From Macrotrachela quadricornifera (lineage: Eukaryota > Rotifera > Eurotatoria > Philodinida > Philodinidae): DNA of 64,000 bases. The notes under the pieces were generated by a model, which saw nothing but the letters and a program-made list of their open reading frames with translations, did not search any database and had not been told where the DNA came from. Location: positions 368,263-432,262 of the forward strand of contig JAJEKB010021185.1 in NCBI GenBank assembly GCA_022393335.1, in the 5' to 3' direction. Shown in pieces: positions 44,665-56,924 of this stretch. The translations under genes and the position numbers were made by a program. Numbering within the stretch: position 1 is the stretch's first letter; every line of letters begins with the position of its first letter.

Positions 44665-46250
44665 CTAATAAGTCAAGTGAGATCGCAAATATGCTACGAG
44701 ATTTCTCAATATGGTCGATGCTCAATGAATAGTGCATGTGGATGTCTTCATATGACACGTATCGATGACATTGGCATATGTAGCTTCCACTATGGACATT
44801 GTACTGAGTTAGTTCCATGCGAACTCCCAAATAACCATTGCTATAAACCTAACCATATATGTGTTCATCATCCTCGATGTAATACTCGTCCTGTTTGTTA
44901 TCCGGTGTCGATGATCGATCAACGAATCTGTCCACCAATCAAAAGTAAGAGAACAAACAATGATCTACAAATTCCATCGATCTTAGTACTTCTCCTAAAA
45001 GTAGATCTTCACCGTTCGCATAGTCTCACATACCATACATGCTGATATGCTAGTGTTAAATGCAGAATCGATGATTCTCTCGAGTAAAGCATGATGACAC
45101 ACTGAGCGTTCACCTTGAGCACTCCCATAGAACTTTGAAAATGCAAAGGCTATTTTCATCATAAGATAGTTTTGGAAAGAAAAATATTGTCATCCAACCA
45201 ATTAATACCGTCATTCTACTTTGAAAATCTGCTTAGGCTTCACTTAATATTTCGATCCATCGGATTCTGTATCCAATTCTATCTTAGACCAATACTGTCT
45301 GCTTGTTTACATAAATGTTTTCTGTTAATGAATAGTAACAGATACTTTCTAAACGCCAGTTTCAAATCAAACATATATGACGGATTAGCATCCAATATTA
45401 CTCTACATCTAGTTAAAGATTACATTAAAAAGATTAGTGATTCTTCAGGAATGGTTTAGTTTTTATTATGAGAAAAATAAATAAATTACTATTAATATTT
45501 CTCCTTTCAATTCACATAAAATAAGCAGGTAGATATGTTCTTCTTTTTCAATGCAGATCTTTACATCAACATTCCATACAATGCTCGATGGAAATCGAAC
45601 GGAGTCGTTGTTGCTGGAGGAAATGGTTCAGGCAATTTACCCAACCAACTCTACACTCGTGGTGGTCTCTATGTAGATGATGATCAAACTGTTTATGTCG
45701 CTGACTTTACGAATAATCGTATTTGAAAAGACCAACACAGATGATTGTCGACAACGAAACAGACAGTCTCATTATCTGTGATTATGAGAATCAACGAGTG
45801 ATGACATGATCTCTTAGAAGCGGTATAACAAACGGAGAAATAATTATTAATAGTATTAGATGTTTTAGTTTGACGATGGACAATGAGAGATTTCTCTACG
45901 TCACCGACGTCGAAAAACATGAAGTGAGACGATATAAAATAGGAGAGACACAAGGAACAGTTGTGTTGGGTGAAAATGGACAAGGTATGAGTCTCAAGCA
46001 ATTCAATGAGCCCCATAGCGTCTTTGCCGATCGAGATTAGTCGGTGTATGTGTCAAATATTGTTAATCATCGTGTGATGAAATGGGTGAAGGGTGCGAAT
46101 GAAGGGATTATTGTGGCAGATTGGGAGAATCATCGAGTGATGCGCTGGAGTAAAGGAATGGCACAAGGAGATGTTATTGTTGGCAGATATGAGGGCGGAA
46201 ACTAAGCAAATCAATTGAATGGTCCTGTGGATTTGTTGTTGAAAAAGTTT
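44665..46250 (+). pseudogene. Cys-rich + NHL beta-propeller protein, decayed
   Basis: The first exon (44677 to about 44944) is Cys-rich with CYEISQYGRCSMNSACGC, then YICVHH-like HICVHHPRCNTRPVCYPVSM and RICPPIK, followed by a GTAAGAG donor. After about 600 bp, an exon beginning after TTCAATGCAG (45556) gives NHL-type repeats: GVVVAGGNGSGNLPNQL, GLYVDDDQTVYVADFTNNRI, then after a frame change and probable in-frame deletion DSLIICDYENQRVM, RFLYVTDVEKHEVRRY, VLGENGQG and SVYVSNIVNHRVMKW. Stops interrupt it: TGA at 45726 and about 45810 (Trp expected at the latter), TAG in ADRD-stop-SVYVS, and TAA before ANQLNGP. NHL propellers bind proteins or RNA; these bdelloid versions are probably extracellular. 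Clearly non-functional here. Confidence 0.72.
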
Positions 46251-48830
46251 AATTTATTTTCAGTTAATAAAAAATGAATACTCAAGAGAAAAATATATTT
46301 GATATTCGCGTGCGCGCGTCCAGTGAACCACCTCTAGTGACGAAAGTGGCAGCCGTTGTGGCCACAACTCCATACCCATATGAATAAGCATCGTATGAAC
46401 TTGTTGCCACTGTCATTAGTTAGATTTTCTGATCGGGCGTACATCGTTAATCATGTTATTGTTCTTTTCTGTGCACGGTCATAAATTGTGGCATAGTTTG
46501 AGAATCATTTAATTGCATACAAATAGAAATCAGAGAAAAATTTTAGAATTCTGAAGTATATTGCAAATTTTGATGATGCTCAATTTCAGCTTTTGTTCTT
46601 GACAATATAAAATATACAACAAAACTATTATAATACACATTGCCCTTGACCCATATTTCTGCTTGTTGTATATCATTCTATGCACACACAATCAAGTGTA
46701 TTAATTAATTCTTTCAGTCCCAAATTATTTTTTGCTGGATTTAATTTGCGCAAACATATGATTCATTCAGCATAAGTTTTATTGAATTTTGTTATAGTCG
46801 CATAAGAATTTTCTTGTCTAAAGTTTATTAATTGTAAAACTCATACAAGTTCTTCATGAAACGATCAAAAACAATTTTTATTTTCTACGTATACTTTTTT
46901 AAAGAAAACTTCAGAATATTCCAGCAATTTCTTAAAAGGATTAAAACATAAATGAATATCAAAAGTATTTAAATCAGATAGACCTATATTCTAATTATAA
47001 CTTCTATTTACTATTCCTCAACTTTGATAGATTATTTGCAAACGAATAACTTCGACAATACCGACGATTAATGATATTCCAACAGATCGTGAAAGACATG
47101 GCTAAATACTAGTTGAAATATTACATCCAACAGCTTTTGTCTCTTATTTAGTTTTACATTAAAAAAATGTAGATCAGATGGTCTTACATTTATAGCTACA
47201 AAATTTTTTCCTAATAATGATAAACTATTAACTAAAAAAGTTTTAATATCTAGACTATAATAAACGTATCTTGTTTTATTGAAAGAATTTGTAATTAACA
47301 ATGAAGAGAAAGAAAACAATATACATTTCATTTGATTGATTCGTGCAAATAAAAATACTTGTTTCCACACCGACCCTCGACTTCTTTCAAATATTCAATA
47401 TTTTACTCTCGACGATCTCGATGAATTAACATGATAAATAAACGACTGAGAAAGTCAGATGTGAATTGAAGACAAAAAGTATTTGAAGATTGTATGTACC
47501 AAATTAGCAGTCATTCGTCAATATACATCATCTAGTCCATAGATAGTCAATTTTGCTAGAGATTTACCCGGCACTCTCTCAAGATGCATATAAAATGAAT
47601 TCGACAGAATATAATTCAATTGATTGTTCTTCATGTATCAAATCTTCGCAGAATTGAATAACATCTTTCAATTTTATTCGTCTGAACTGAATTGATGCAT
47701 CAACCAAGTACAATAATTCTTATTGATTATTGTCAATTTTTCTCTCAAGCTTAATTAAAAATAAATCATTTTCCAACTATGAAAATCATCGACTTGAGCA
47801 GACATTTTCCCATAACGAGATAAACATAATTCTTGTCAAAAACAATCTTCACATAAGATATTGTATTCCTAGAAATAAACGATAATTATCAATTTGAAAT
47901 TCGATTAATAGTTTTTGATAGAATCATTTTCTGGTTGTATTTTTCATGGTGAATATATATCAAATTATCAATAACAAAATCAGCTAACCAAAGAGACCTT
48001 TTGTAAAAAAATCTTTTTTAATCCCATAAGTATATTATTGCTAATTGACATAAACATTATTTCTACCATTTTAGATTATAAACATTCAATAGAATTTAGA
48101 AGTCTTGTCACAATGAGATAATTCATTGATAATTAAACTCGCTCAATTTCAATCAATGATTTATAAACTTCTAAGACTACTTATTTTTTGATCAATCGTC
48201 GAAATAGTTTTACATATAAATCAAAATGAAATTTTAATGATTATCATGAGAAAGATTCTTTTACTTTTGTGTTTTGATCAATCAAAAATTAACGCCTATT
48301 TGGAAGTTATTAACAAATCACAATGGATGAGGTATGCAAAATTGAGATAATAAAAGAAACATTAAATAAGCATTCTTTGATATAACTCCAATAGAACTCT
48401 ACGCGATGAATCATCCTAATAAACCAAACGTCAGTAGGGGTGGGAATAATACCAGTGATTGATAAATTCCCATATAGTCATTCTTAATGTTCCATCGATC
48501 AAAGTCGTATATTACTCTTTCACATCATAACGTAGAACGAAAGAAGAGAACAATATAATATATGATCGACCATCATTAAGCCAAAAAAAAAGATCGAATG
48601 GACTAATACCGACAGTGATGTCTGTATAGTTCCGTTTTTGACAAGAATGCATTCTTATTCGAGAGTGATTTTGCTTTTGATGTGTATAGAATATAAAACA
48701 AGCAACTTATCTATTTTTATATGAATTGGTAATGTGATCATCATCTTCCTTGTAACCAAAATGTCATTGAGATAAGATTTTTATTGAAAAAAGAAAAGAA
48801 AATGCTTTCATATCTTTCTACATTGTCATT
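46251..48830. other. Intergenic with possible decayed minus-strand coding material
   Basis: No convincing gene. A 100-codon minus-strand frame at 47068-47370 (ending NVKLNKRQKLLDVIFQLVF, then a short tail) and weak helical snippets between 47600 and 47900 (for example RIKLKDVIQFCEDLIHEEQ) hint at an eroded gene of unknown family. Stops in all frames prevent a model. Confidence 0.3.
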
Positions 48831-48835
48831 AAAAC

Positions 48836-50550
48836 ATGTTACACTACTCGTCGTTTTTCGTTCTTCTCACTTGCATTGGTGTCGTATACAACGCGGATAA
48901 AATAGTTAATCTGACCATTGAATCAAAAACTGATGCCCTTATTTATTTAAATTATTACGGCTATAATCAATGTGGTGATTCGACTGGTGTACAATGTTCT
49001 ATCAGTCTTTCGAGTTTGTTAAAAGATTTTCAACGACGATTCCGATTGAATATTACCGGCATTCTCGACAATGCCACCAAACAACTGATGAGTCGACCAC
49101 GTTGTGGTAATAAAGATCCACCGGTCCGTATATCGAAACAATCAGCTGCATCATTGGGACAGAAATGGTCACGTTCAGCGTTGACATGGTCATTGAGGAA
49201 TTATGCACCGTATATTCATCCAGCAGAATCGCAACGCGCCATGCACCAAGCATTCGAACTTTGGTCCCGGTATATCCCGTTGACATTCACGCAAGTCTGT
49301 CCAGATTGTTCGCCAAATCTCGTCATCGATTTTGGTCACACATATCACGGGGATAACTATCCTTTCGATGGGCGGGGTGGAAGACTAGCACATGCCTTTT
49401 TTCCTGAAGATGGTCGAATACATTTCGACATGGAAGTGCCATGGACAGTCAGGTAAATTTCATTTCTTGCCTGTGGATCACTGTCTTTTTGCAGTGTACT
49501 ATCTCAGTAAAAATGCTTATTCTTTTCTTATACAGTTATGATAGATTTGACATCAATCTGTATGTCGTTGCTGTCCATGAGATTGGCCATGCCCTCGGCT
49601 TGGATCACCAGTATGAAAAATCCTCAATAATGTACCCTCACTATCAATTGATGAAACAAAAGCATATGTTACCACAATTCGATCAGATTTTAATTCAGCA
49701 ACTGTATGGATCGCCTCGGAAGACATCTACACGAGCTACAACGATGAGAACCACTCAACTGAGATTCACACCAAGAACTACAACAAGAGCTACAACAAGA
49801 TCAACAACAAGAGCTACAACAAGAACTACAACAAAAGCCACAACAAGAACAACAACAAAAACCACAAGGAAAACCACAGCAAGAACTACAACAAGAACGA
49901 CTACTCAATCTACTAAGATTATTCTATCAACAAACCGTTTCTCTTGTCGACAATTTATCGATGCAGCATTCGATTTTCCGGACAACAGCTTTCATGTGTT
50001 GGATACTGGATTGTTACGACGTTATTTACCTCATAAACAAAGTTGGGATACACATGTTACACGCTTCCAACACCTTTATCATCATTTACCGAACCGAATT
50101 GTTGGTGGTGCCTATGATTTTATTACCAACGAAGCCTTTATTTTTACTAGTACACATGTCTATCGATACCGAATACAGTTAGCTTCCTATCTAGTCGAGT
50201 ATCAGCGTGACGATCTTCTGCCGGCTCATTTACAAGGTGTCATTGTCGGCGCCATTTACTATCAAGATGAAATCTATATCATCAAAGCAAAGAGCTTACA
50301 ATTGTTTGATATTAACAATTTGCAGAGAAAATCAATCGAAAAAAAACTCAGCGATGAATTTCCAAACCTTTCTGGTTTGGTTAAAACAGCATTTACTTCT
50401 GATTATTGGCATTATTTTTTCACTAGTGATCGATTACTTTATACCTGGGATGAACAACTCAATCGTTGGAAAACATTTGCAAAACCAATGGAAACCAATT
50501 GGTTTGCATGTCTGAATAATACTATGATGACTCGACTAAATGGAAAATAA
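48836..50550 (+). CDS. Matrix metalloprotease (MMP) with Thr-rich hinge and hemopexin-like C-terminus
   Basis: Two exons, 48836-49452 and 49536-50550, with an 83-bp GT..AG intron in phase 2; 543 residues. A signal peptide (LHYSSFFVLLTCIGVVYNA) is followed by a peptidoglycan-binding-like propeptide carrying the cysteine switch SRPRCGNKD (Cys90), which keeps the zymogen inactive. The catalytic domain has the Ca/structural-Zn segment HTYHGDNYPFDGRGG, the zinc site VAVHEIGHALGLDH (His220, Glu221, His224, His230) and Met-turn SIMYP. A hinge of about 60 residues of TTR/TTK repeats separates it from a hemopexin-like propeller (from CRQFIDAAFDF). There is no transmembrane tail, so it is probably secreted for matrix remodelling. 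AATAAA at about 50579. Intact, with no lesions. Confidence 0.88.
49725..49915 (+). repeat. Coding minisatellite, ACAACAAGA-type 9-bp units
   Basis: Tandem 9-bp and 12-bp variants of ACAACAAGA/GCTACAACA encode the Thr/Arg/Lys hinge of the MMP. The repeat keeps frame, so its length could vary between alleles. The plus strand is almost free of T here. Confidence 0.75.
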
Positions 50551-50816
50551 ATCACATGTTTTTGGTGTACTTTTCTAGAATAAAGACTCGAAAAGTTATG
50601 TATAAGACAAGAAATGTGAAATATTTTTTAGATAATAACAAGTGAAATAGAAGAAATTCCCGGCTTTTAATAGACTGTTTTCTCAAGTTAGACTGAAGGA
50701 TTTAGAATCATTCTATTGAATTAATTTATTCATAGGTAACATGACAAAACATTATTCGAGTATTTAAGAAACAAGATTGACTTTGCAAAATTTATTCAAA
50801 ATAAAACAAAAACAGA
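50551..50816. other. Spacer between tandem protease genes
   Basis: 266 bp between the MMP stop and the cathepsin-like ATG. It holds the MMP polyadenylation word and presumably the remains of a promoter. Nothing else is visible. Confidence 0.4.
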
Positions 50817-52045
50817 ATGAAGAATATTCTTTTTCTATTCAGCACTTTCGCTTTATTTTTTATATTTTGTTCGGGTCGTCAAATATCATCATTAGATTAA
50901 GAATGGAAATTATTCAAAAATCTTCATCAAAAACAATACAATTCAATCCATGATGAACAACTTCGGTAAGAATATTTACGAAATTTAAATTAACAATACA
51001 ATTTATTTCTCTTTTCAGACGAAAAAATTTAGGAAGAAAATATTCAAATGATTCAAAAACATAATTTCGCAGCTGATTTAGGTCTTCATACATTTACAAT
51101 GAAAGTTAATCAATTTGCTGATCTTGTTTGTTTCTTCTATTATCTTCTTTAAATTCTATAATTCATTTCATTTCAATTTATCCTAGACACGAGCTGAATT
51201 TGTTAAACTAATGAATGGATTGAAAATCAATTCAGAAAAGAAATCAAATCAAAAACTTCATATCACATCAAATACAAAACTTCCAGCATCTGTTGGTAGA
51301 AGAATATATCATAATTTCATATGAATAAATTCTTTATTGATATTATAATTTAGATTGACGTAAAAAAGGATATGTTACACCTGTAAAAGATCAAAAACAA
51401 TGTGGTTCATGTTGGGCATTTTCCACTACTGGCACATTGGAAGGACAAATTGCTAAAAAAACACGAAAACTTATTGCATTATCTGAACAACAACTTGTTG
51501 ATTGCACAACAGATTATGGAAATATGGGTTGTAATGGAGGTTTTATGGATAATGCATATAAATATCTTCTAAATCATCATGGAATTGAGTCAAATGCAAG
51601 TTATTCTTATGAAGGTATTATGGAAAAATGTCGATAGAATGTTAAAAATGTTGTAGCTAATGTTATAATAAGTTTAATATTTTTATCAAGTTTAAATAGA
51701 AAATGTTTTTTTTTTGAAGAGTTATGTTGATATTAGACCTGGATCAGAAGCTGATCTTCAAGATGCACTTGCAACAATTGGTCCAATTGCAGTTGCAATG
51801 GATGCAAGTCATGGATCATTTCAATTTTATTCCTCTGGTGTTTATTCAGAAAAAGAATGCTCATCAACTGCAATAGATTTTTCACTTTTAGCTGTCGGAT
51901 ATGGTATAACAACAGATAATGTAGAATATTATATATTGAAAAATCAATGGACACACAATGGGGTATGGATGGTTATGCTTTAGTGGCAAGAAATAAAAAT
52001 AATCAATGTGGAATTGCAACATTAGCTAGTTATGCATTAATTTAA
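50817..52045 (+). pseudogene. Cathepsin L-like cysteine protease pseudogene
   Basis: Signal peptide (KNILFLFSTFALFFIFCSG), I29 propeptide remnants (EWKLFKNLHQKQYNS; FTMKVNQFADL) and a papain-fold mature region with the active-site block [35 protein letters not shown] and a C-terminal block ([16 protein letters not shown]). Small introns are recognisable near 50967-51019, 51127-51186 and 51299-51354. Lesions: TAA after SSLD at about 50907, a +1 run-length change plus TAG at about 51033, TGA where the family has Trp just after the third intron (about 51357), TAG after EKCR at about 51637, and a frame break near 51960. The catalytic His position reads IDFSLLAVGYG (Phe for His), and the KNSWG block reads KNQWTHNG. 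Both catalytic His loss and stops argue against function. Confidence 0.82.
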
Positions 52046-54240
52046 ACGAATAAAAAGAGAAATTTTTATTTTATATAAGAATAATGTATATTCAGTACGT
52101 ACTTCAATAAATCATTATGTTTCGGTATTGTTCGAACGTTTTGAACTATTTTTCCTCGCTCAACCTGTGTTGATTCATCGTCTATTTTCAGTTTGTGAAC
52201 TTATTCAGTATCGACTGGATTTGCACGAGACATAAATTTTATACAAATTATCAAGTGAACCTCAATTCGATGACTAACATGTCGGAGCTGGATGGAACCG
52301 ATTGGATTCCGATTGTCCATCTTTGACATGAGTACTTTAAAAAATGAATTTTCCAAAAATTCCTTGAAGATATTTTATTGAACATATACCTTCGGAGCAT
52401 GCTCATTCTATTTGAATGAGAAATTAGTTTTATAGGGGCTGGTATGAATATTCAAACGAAATTAAAATAACCAGATAGGTTTGCTAGATCTACCTATCAG
52501 TACTGTAGTGGGAGGTATAGAAGTACCGCGATAAGAAGAAATTTTGAGTTAGTACCGATTTTAGACCTTTTCCAGAATCAGTTTTCAATGCTGAAACTGA
52601 AAACAATATTTTCTAAAAGTTCCAAGAAAAAAAAGCAGTGCTTTTTGCATATTCTGTCAAAAAAACTGGTTTTGAAGAAAACGGAAGTTTTTCAAGTTTT
52701 TTTGTGATTTTTCACTAGAAAACAGCTTTAAAAAAGGCTAAAACGTAGTTCATCGTCATCAGCAACTCACGCCCTATCGGTTCATATACGAAAAAAGCAA
52801 AAATAAATTTCACTCAAATTTTGCATTGCCTGCACCTCGCATCAATAACCTTTATTTTAACATCAAAAAAGAAATTTCAAAAACAATTTTACGAACAACT
52901 AGATGAATACCTTACATCATTACACGTTAAATTTCATATTTCACATCGTGTTGCCTACGGGTTTGTCATACAGCCTACACGATTGAACTTTTATATTGTG
53001 AATCACAAAAAAAATTGAAGCGATGTACGATGTTTCTAAACGTATTTATGTTGTAGCAGCTCACGCAGTATGTGATAAATGTCTACATAGTTTATTGATG
53101 GATTATAGCTCATATAACAGACGTCTTCTAGAAAACTTTATCAAAATATTATATTTACTATGTCAGAAAAGATGTAAAAAAATATATGGAATCGAAACTA
53201 AACTTAGATCTATTCTGCTTCTTTTTGGTATTTTTTGTTAAGGTTGTTAGAATAGGTAATTTTTTATCAGTTAGCCAAAGTTAAGATTTAGACATTGTAA
53301 TATTTATTAACAAGAGAACTGTATCAATACATAGCAATATGTTTAAAGCATACTACTGGTCGATAATTGAAACATCTAAGTGATTCATTATCCTATCTTA
53401 TATACATGTACATGACTTATTGCAGAAAATTACTGTCCTTATTGGTTTACTTATTTCAAATATAAATCTGTTTATCATTCTTGTTCTGAATACATAGAAT
53501 GTGCTACTATAGATCAGATTCAAACTAAATATCTCGTGTAAAAAACCGTATGACAATAAATTGTCGGAAAAAAAACACATTGATCATCTATTCTAAAGAT
53601 TAACATTGACTTATATTCAAAAAAGAAATATTACTTTATCAGGTTTTAAAACATAATTAGATTTCAATAGAATACCCTAATCGACTTAACAACTTCATAA
53701 ATTAAAAACTACTAATTTTTCTTTATTTCATTCCATTTAATTTAGTTCATAATAAAAGCATTTTAAAACTATGTTTGATTCTGTCTGAACAATAAACATT
53801 ACTATGAACAAAGTTAAATAAAAATATTAACCAAAGATATTTGAATTTCATCCTAATCAAAGAAGAGAATCAACAGATAGCACAGAAAATCTACACAATA
53901 AAATTAACATTGAGGAAAAATCTCAAAGAAGTTGATTTCTTTTGACAAAAACTCGATTTGAATATTTATATATATTCTGATAGTCCTTGTAATAAGCTAT
54001 ATGGTAGCATCATTTTTTTTCCTATGCATTTTCTCTGAGTTCTCATATCTAAGAAATATGAATAAAAAAATTGTTTGTCATTTTTCTCGAACTCAATTGT
54101 TTTGAGCATAGTATCATCATTTATCGTATTGTTCTTTTTATTTTTTCTTTCATTTGCATGATGATAACGTTTGGTATGATATGTATCAATGTAAGTATGA
54201 TTTTAAGGGGTGGAATATTATCTTGTTTACCATTTTTTTT
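52046..54240. other. Intergenic, no supported gene
   Basis: AT-rich. Two adjacent plus-strand frames (52821-53018 and 53023-53241) carry mixed composition (FYEQLDEYLTSLHVKF; VVAAHAVCDKCLHSLLMDY), possibly a relic of one gene with stops, but I do not recognise it. The stretch runs into poly-T and the assembly gap. Confidence 0.35.
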
Positions 54241-54640
54241 NNNNNNNNNNNNNNNNNNNNNNNNNNNNNNNNNNNNNNNNNNNNNNNNNNNNNNNNNNNN
54301 NNNNNNNNNNNNNNNNNNNNNNNNNNNNNNNNNNNNNNNNNNNNNNNNNNNNNNNNNNNNNNNNNNNNNNNNNNNNNNNNNNNNNNNNNNNNNNNNNNNN
54401 NNNNNNNNNNNNNNNNNNNNNNNNNNNNNNNNNNNNNNNNNNNNNNNNNNNNNNNNNNNNNNNNNNNNNNNNNNNNNNNNNNNNNNNNNNNNNNNNNNNN
54501 NNNNNNNNNNNNNNNNNNNNNNNNNNNNNNNNNNNNNNNNNNNNNNNNNNNNNNNNNNNNNNNNNNNNNNNNNNNNNNNNNNNNNNNNNNNNNNNNNNNN
54601 NNNNNNNNNNNNNNNNNNNNNNNNNNNNNNNNNNNNNNNN
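54241..54640. other. Assembly gap (400 N)
   Basis: Exactly 400 undetermined bases flanked on both sides by T runs (8 T before, 8 T after), so the contig join probably failed at a homopolymer or simple repeat. Any long open frame across this gap is an artefact. Confidence 0.99.
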
Positions 54641-55133
54641 TTTTTTTTCTTTTTCATTTGGTCTTTGTTGCTTACGTTTAGATCCACTTGGTATGATAAT
54701 CAATAGTGTCACATTCGTCAATTCAGCTTCTTAAGATGTTGCCAATTTCTATCACTAACTATCATGATTATTTTGTTGCATTATGTTATATTCAAAAAGA
54801 CATTCATGTTCAATGCGATTTTGCATCATTTTTTGAATTATTTTATCTTTGTCATCACATCACCGATTCTTGTCTTTGCTTCACATTGCTTATTAATATA
54901 GATGAACATTTTGTTTATAATTAATAAATGATTAACTATCCTTAGTCAATTCTTCCCAATAAAATTCCTGGAAGAGTCTCTCTCATGCATTCCCAAAGAT
55001 TTCGTTGAGAAAAGTCGACTAGGATAATATTTTATTTCAATAATATATACACAAAAAAGAAGAACATGTCTTATTCTCAAGATGCAAAAAGACGAGTATT
55101 TACAACACAATAATAGTAACAATACAATAGCAT
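54641..55133. other. Intergenic, no supported gene
   Basis: 3' flank of the minus-strand receptor. A short plus-strand frame at 54706-54924 is unconvincing. Nothing else is visible. Confidence 0.4.
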
Positions 55134-56081
55134 CTACTGTATGTGCGTTCGATTATTTCTAATAGTTTTCATATTCAATATCTCGGGTTCAATACGTCTT
55201 ACTTGTCTTCTTAAATGTAAGATGCTCGTCAATTTGGTTCGAAGCTCAGGTAATGAGATGACACAAACAAACGGTAATAGAAGCGTCACATAATAGGTGA
55301 GAAATCCTGTATAATCATACACATCATCATTTATGTCATATGGTAAACCGCACAAATTTATAAGTGTTGTTGGTGCTGTTGGAAAATAGAATATAAGATA
55401 AAGAAATGAAATAGATAGTAGTTGAATTGTCATCTTTCGATGTTTTCGCCATTGGATTGGTTGATGTACACGATATTTTTGCCATAAAATACGCACAAGT
55501 AAAGCAATACTAAATGTAACAATTATTAGAACAGGCATTATTTCATGAAATATCATGTCCCAGATAGCCAATACATAAATTTCTCTTACACAAAGATAAA
55601 CACATATTGTGTTAGTGGTATCAAAAAATAAATTCTCACATGGTGGAAAAAAATCTAATACAATATTAAAGGTAAGAGAATATAGAAGAAGTAAAATAAT
55701 AGGAAGATAATGAACGAAAATACGTTTCGTTTTTGTTGATACCCATTTATCATGAAAAATAAGAATATGTCTTTCAGTTGTACTCCAAGCAAAGAGTACT
55801 GATTGTGTTACATAAAGTCCCCAATCCATAAATGCCCAGATAACACAAAATATAGGTGATCTATACCATATATCATCATATCGATATAAATGGATAAGCC
55901 ATGAATAAAGTGTCACCTCACAAACAAGACCAAGGATAAGAACAACAAGAATGACATGATTATTAAGTCCATGACGTAAAGTTCGATCAAAGAGAAGATG
56001 ATAAAGAACAAATAATGAACAGATAATAGATGGAATAAGAAAAACAAGCAATAACCAAAATTTTACTGTATTAGATATCAT
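55134..56081 (-). CDS. Seven-transmembrane (rhodopsin-like) G-protein-coupled receptor
   Basis: Intact, intronless, 315 residues. Seven hydrophobic segments lie at about 8-30, 41-63, 79-102, 122-144, 168-198, 215-238 and 255-278. The N-terminus is very short (MISNTVKF), and a basic cytoplasmic tail follows TM7 (RTKLTSILHLRRQVRRIEPE). Cys residues near 79 and about 160-166 could form the TM3-ECL2 disulfide. The end of TM3 reads WSTTERHILIFHDKW, where ER-H resembles a DRY-like motif. A classical NPxxY is not seen. It matches a lineage-expanded bdelloid family of small orphan receptors. Ligand unknown. No lesions; the start ATG is the only one before TM1. Confidence 0.75.
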   Translation of the reverse strand: MISNTVKFWLLLVFLIPSIICSLFVLYHLLFDRTLRHGLNNHVILVVLILGLVCEVTLYSWLIHLYRYDDIWYRSPIFCVIWAFMDWGLYVTQSVLFAWSTTERHILIFHDKWVSTKTKRIFVHYLPIILLLLYSLTFNIVLDFFPPCENLFFDTTNTICVYLCVREIYVLAIWDMIFHEIMPVLIIVTFSIALLVRILWQKYRVHQPIQWRKHRKMTIQLLSISFLYLIFYFPTAPTTLINLCGLPYDINDDVYDYTGFLTYYVTLLLPFVCVISLPELRTKLTSILHLRRQVRRIEPEILNMKTIRNNRTHIQ

Positions 56082-56920
56082 AGTAATAAGATATTAATAA
56101 ATTCTAGAGCTTTAAAATCTTATTTTTATTAGATATTTTACAGAAGAAGAAAGAATTAAAAAATGTATTTTTTAATGACATGTTTTTTACATCCTAACTC
56201 ATTTCATTAATAAAAAAAACATGAACGTCATATCCCTTTATTGGCAGTCTATTAAACAAAATAAAATTTTTTCATCATAAATAATCAAAGTGATAAAATG
56301 GCGTAAAAGCATATTCAATATAATTATTACAGTCGAATGATTAACAAAAACGATAATTATTCTTTTATAGAGATGTGACAATATTGCATGACAACAGAAA
56401 ATATCTTTTATTTATTCACTTATTTTTAACATACTTTTTTGAGAGAGAGAAAAATGTTTAGTTAAATGAAGAGAATTTTATGGAACTCTTGAGCATAATA
56501 TCAATCAGAAGTTAATTAATGATTCCGTTTAGTTATGTTTAGAGTAAAAAGAACAACCAGTTCTAATATTATATTTTGGTGACTTATCCTACAATAAATA
56601 ATTATTTCATTTCAAGCTTTTCCCCTCATACATAAGGCACTACAAAAATTTTTTTTACCCGCTTCTTCTAAAAGACTTTATTTGAGTTGAAAGATTTCTT
56701 TGTAATGCTTAGACATATTTTAATTATGTGCTATCTATTTCATATAAATAGTATTCAAAACAAGCAAGTTTCGATGCTATTACGAAAAGTACTCCACAGA
56801 ATTTGGCTTGTTTTTGAAAATAAAAAGTACACAACTAAATAATTTGTTCTTTCCAAATTGTAGAGCTTTGCACGTTGCATCTCGTGGTGTAACGGGTGGC
56901 CACATTAAATGGATCTCTCA
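56082..56920. other. Intergenic, no supported gene
   Basis: 5' flank of the receptor; AT-rich, no structure recognised apart from scattered T and A runs. Confidence 0.4.
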
Positions 56921-56924
56921 GTAT

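Noticed and set aside
52821..53241. Two adjacent short frames that might be one gene with a stop
   Set aside because: Composition is mildly protein-like but no motif supports it; recorded only in the intergenic entry.
54071..54734. Long open frames across the N block on both strands
   Set aside because: They consist almost entirely of undetermined bases and have no coding content.
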